Assembly: GCA_024277525.1 (NCBI GenBank)
Contig: JAJRUZ010000027.1
Span: 1 to 34,386 of the forward strand
Reading direction: 5' to 3'
Source: Caldifarciminota bacterium
GTDB lineage: Bacteria > Hydrothermota > Hydrothermia > Hydrothermales > JAJRUZ01
Length of the DNA: 34,386 nucleotides
The notes below the pieces were generated by a model that saw nothing but the letters and a program-made list of their open reading frames with translations, made no database searches and had not been told where the DNA came from. This document shows positions 33,914-34,386 of the stretch, piece by piece. The position numbers and the translations under genes are program-made. Each line of letters starts with the position of its first letter. Within the stretch, counting starts at the first letter, position 1.

Positions 33914-34022
33914 GCCGTAGCGGTGCGATTCATCGCATATGTAGGAGCGATTTCCTAATCGCGATTAATTGGGTTTATTGGGTTTATCGCGTTTTTTGCG
34001 TTTGTAGGGTTTATTGGGTTTT
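33914..34022. repeat. Palindromic GCGAT repeat pair and GGGTTTATT direct repeats
   Basis: Two units of about 25 bases each begin GTAG and contain a palindrome. The first has TGCGAT, TC, ATCGCA (33924-33937). The second has GCGATT, TCCT, AATCGC (33947-33962), nested with the perfect AATCGCGATT (33957-33966). Then GGGTTTATTGGGTTT occurs at 33971-33985 and again at 34007-34021, with TCGCG/TTGCG between. This looks like a REP-type intergenic repeat family probably present elsewhere in the genome; copy number cannot be judged here. Confidence 0.65.
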
Positions 34023-34234
34023 ATATTTTTTGATTTCAATCAGGGGTTGGTTTATTCAATGAATTCTCTTGGAGGAGAAAAATTTAAAGGGTTATATTTT
34101 TTCGGTGGTTTTTAACCCATGTTTGCCATTATGCCCATATTTGACAGTTGATTTTGTAAGTTATTGATTTTCAATAATTTTTGAAATAGGGTCTCCACAA
34201 CAGAAAATTTGAATATAAAATTACACACTAATCA

Positions 34235-34247
34235 AGGGAGGCTCCCT
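34235..34247 (-). terminator. Short perfect palindrome, possible weak terminator
   Basis: AGGGAG, one base, CTCCCT lies 2 bases beyond the stop of the partial frame at 34250 on the minus strand. The loop is very tight and no T-run follows, so terminator function is doubtful. Confidence 0.22.
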
Positions 34248-34249
34248 CT

Positions 34250-34386
34250 TTAACTTAAAATTTCAACTTGAGGAATACCAAAATGATAACATATAATAAA
34301 AAATATTACACAATTTTTTATAAAAGGCTCAGTATCTATTAAAATAGAATCTCTCCATTCTAAAAAATATAATCTCCTTTCATAAA
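34250..34386 (-). CDS. Possible 3' end of a gene entering from the right edge
   Basis: The minus strand is open for 44 codons from the window edge to a TAA at 34252-34250. The product ends with IICYHFGIPQVEILS and contains FLEWRDSILIDTEPF. Residue make-up resembles the real proteins here, and an open run of this length is uncommon by chance in such A/T-rich DNA. The family is not recognised. A small palindrome lies just behind the stop. Confidence 0.35.
   Translation of the reverse strand, partial: YERRLYFLEWRDSILIDTEPFIKNCVIFFIICYHFGIPQVEILS

Larger units (their letters stand above)
33824..34249 (+). other. Non-coding region after the DUF21/CBS gene
   Basis: Neither strand carries a convincing gene across these roughly 430 bases. 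The region holds the palindromic and GGGTTTATT repeats at 33914-34022. A short hairpin pairs GGGTTA with TAACCC around 34089-34119. An 18-codon ATG frame near 34060 has no supporting signal. Base composition differs from the coding flanks, with more G in the repeat part. Confidence 0.6.

Noticed and set aside
34060-34119. 18-codon ATG frame after the repeat region
   Set aside because: Too short, no -10 box at the usual distance, no conserved feature; it overlaps a small hairpin.
1-34386. CRISPR arrays, tRNA or rRNA genes, insertion sequences, prophage or defence genes
   Set aside because: No regularly spaced repeats, cloverleaf-like sequences, transposase, integrase or nuclease frames were found. 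The only repeats are at 33914-34022.

Overview
The window is a low-GC stretch (by eye roughly 30% G+C) of a bacterial chromosome packed with housekeeping and cell-envelope genes. LpxD plus a LapA/LapB pair indicate an outer membrane with lipid A. The proteins are rich in Lys, Glu and Ile, an archaeal-type phosphoglucose/phosphomannose isomerase is present, and one secreted propeller protein ends in a T9SS-like PNPF sorting domain. Together these suggest an uncultured thermophilic or anaerobic Gram-negative lineage of the WOR-3/Hydrothermae/Cloacimonadota kind. That placement is inference only. No rRNA, tRNA, CRISPR array, phage or transposase gene was seen.

Layout. 1-171: N-terminal end of a YggS-type PLP protein, after a small bPH-like membrane protein (131-529). 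547-4713, minus strand: two GT-C glycosyltransferases and a zinc-ribbon methyltransferase. 4755-9095: a second methyltransferase facing an epimerase / family-2 glycosyltransferase / AsnB operon, probably for a surface glycan. 9155-13351, plus strand: DegT-like aminotransferase, secreted beta-propeller protein, truD. 13334-18704, minus strand: a half-size EamA transporter, lpxD, mutS, lapB, lapA. 18782-28250, plus strand: cysteine hydrolase, FAD reductase, cyclase-ATPase-TPR regulator, valS, sugar-phosphate isomerase and nucleotidyltransferase. 28259-30555, minus strand: family-2 and MGDG-synthase-type glycosyltransferases. 30809-33823, plus strand: fabH, fabD and a DUF21/CBS membrane protein. 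33824-34249 is non-coding and carries palindromic repeats. The 3' end of another minus-strand gene may enter at the right edge.

Two patterns cross the annotation. First, almost every operon-leading gene has a -10-like hexamer (TATAAT, TAAAAT, TATAAA or TATTAT) ending 5-9 bases before its start codon and no Shine-Dalgarno site. This is what leaderless mRNAs would look like. Downstream genes mostly overlap or abut their upstream neighbour. Second, four otherwise intact genes are interrupted. There are in-frame stops in the propeller gene (TAG), the cyclase gene (TAA) and the essential valS (TAA), and a -1 frame change exactly at an A-AAA-AAA heptamer in the nucleotidyltransferase. Sequencing or amplification error is the simplest explanation. 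The intact downstream reading frames and the essentiality of valS keep stop readthrough and programmed frameshifting open.

Much of the window serves envelope building. It covers lipid A synthesis and its control, sugar nucleotide supply, polyprenol- and NDP-sugar-dependent glycosyltransferases, glycolipid synthesis and the initiation of fatty acid synthesis.
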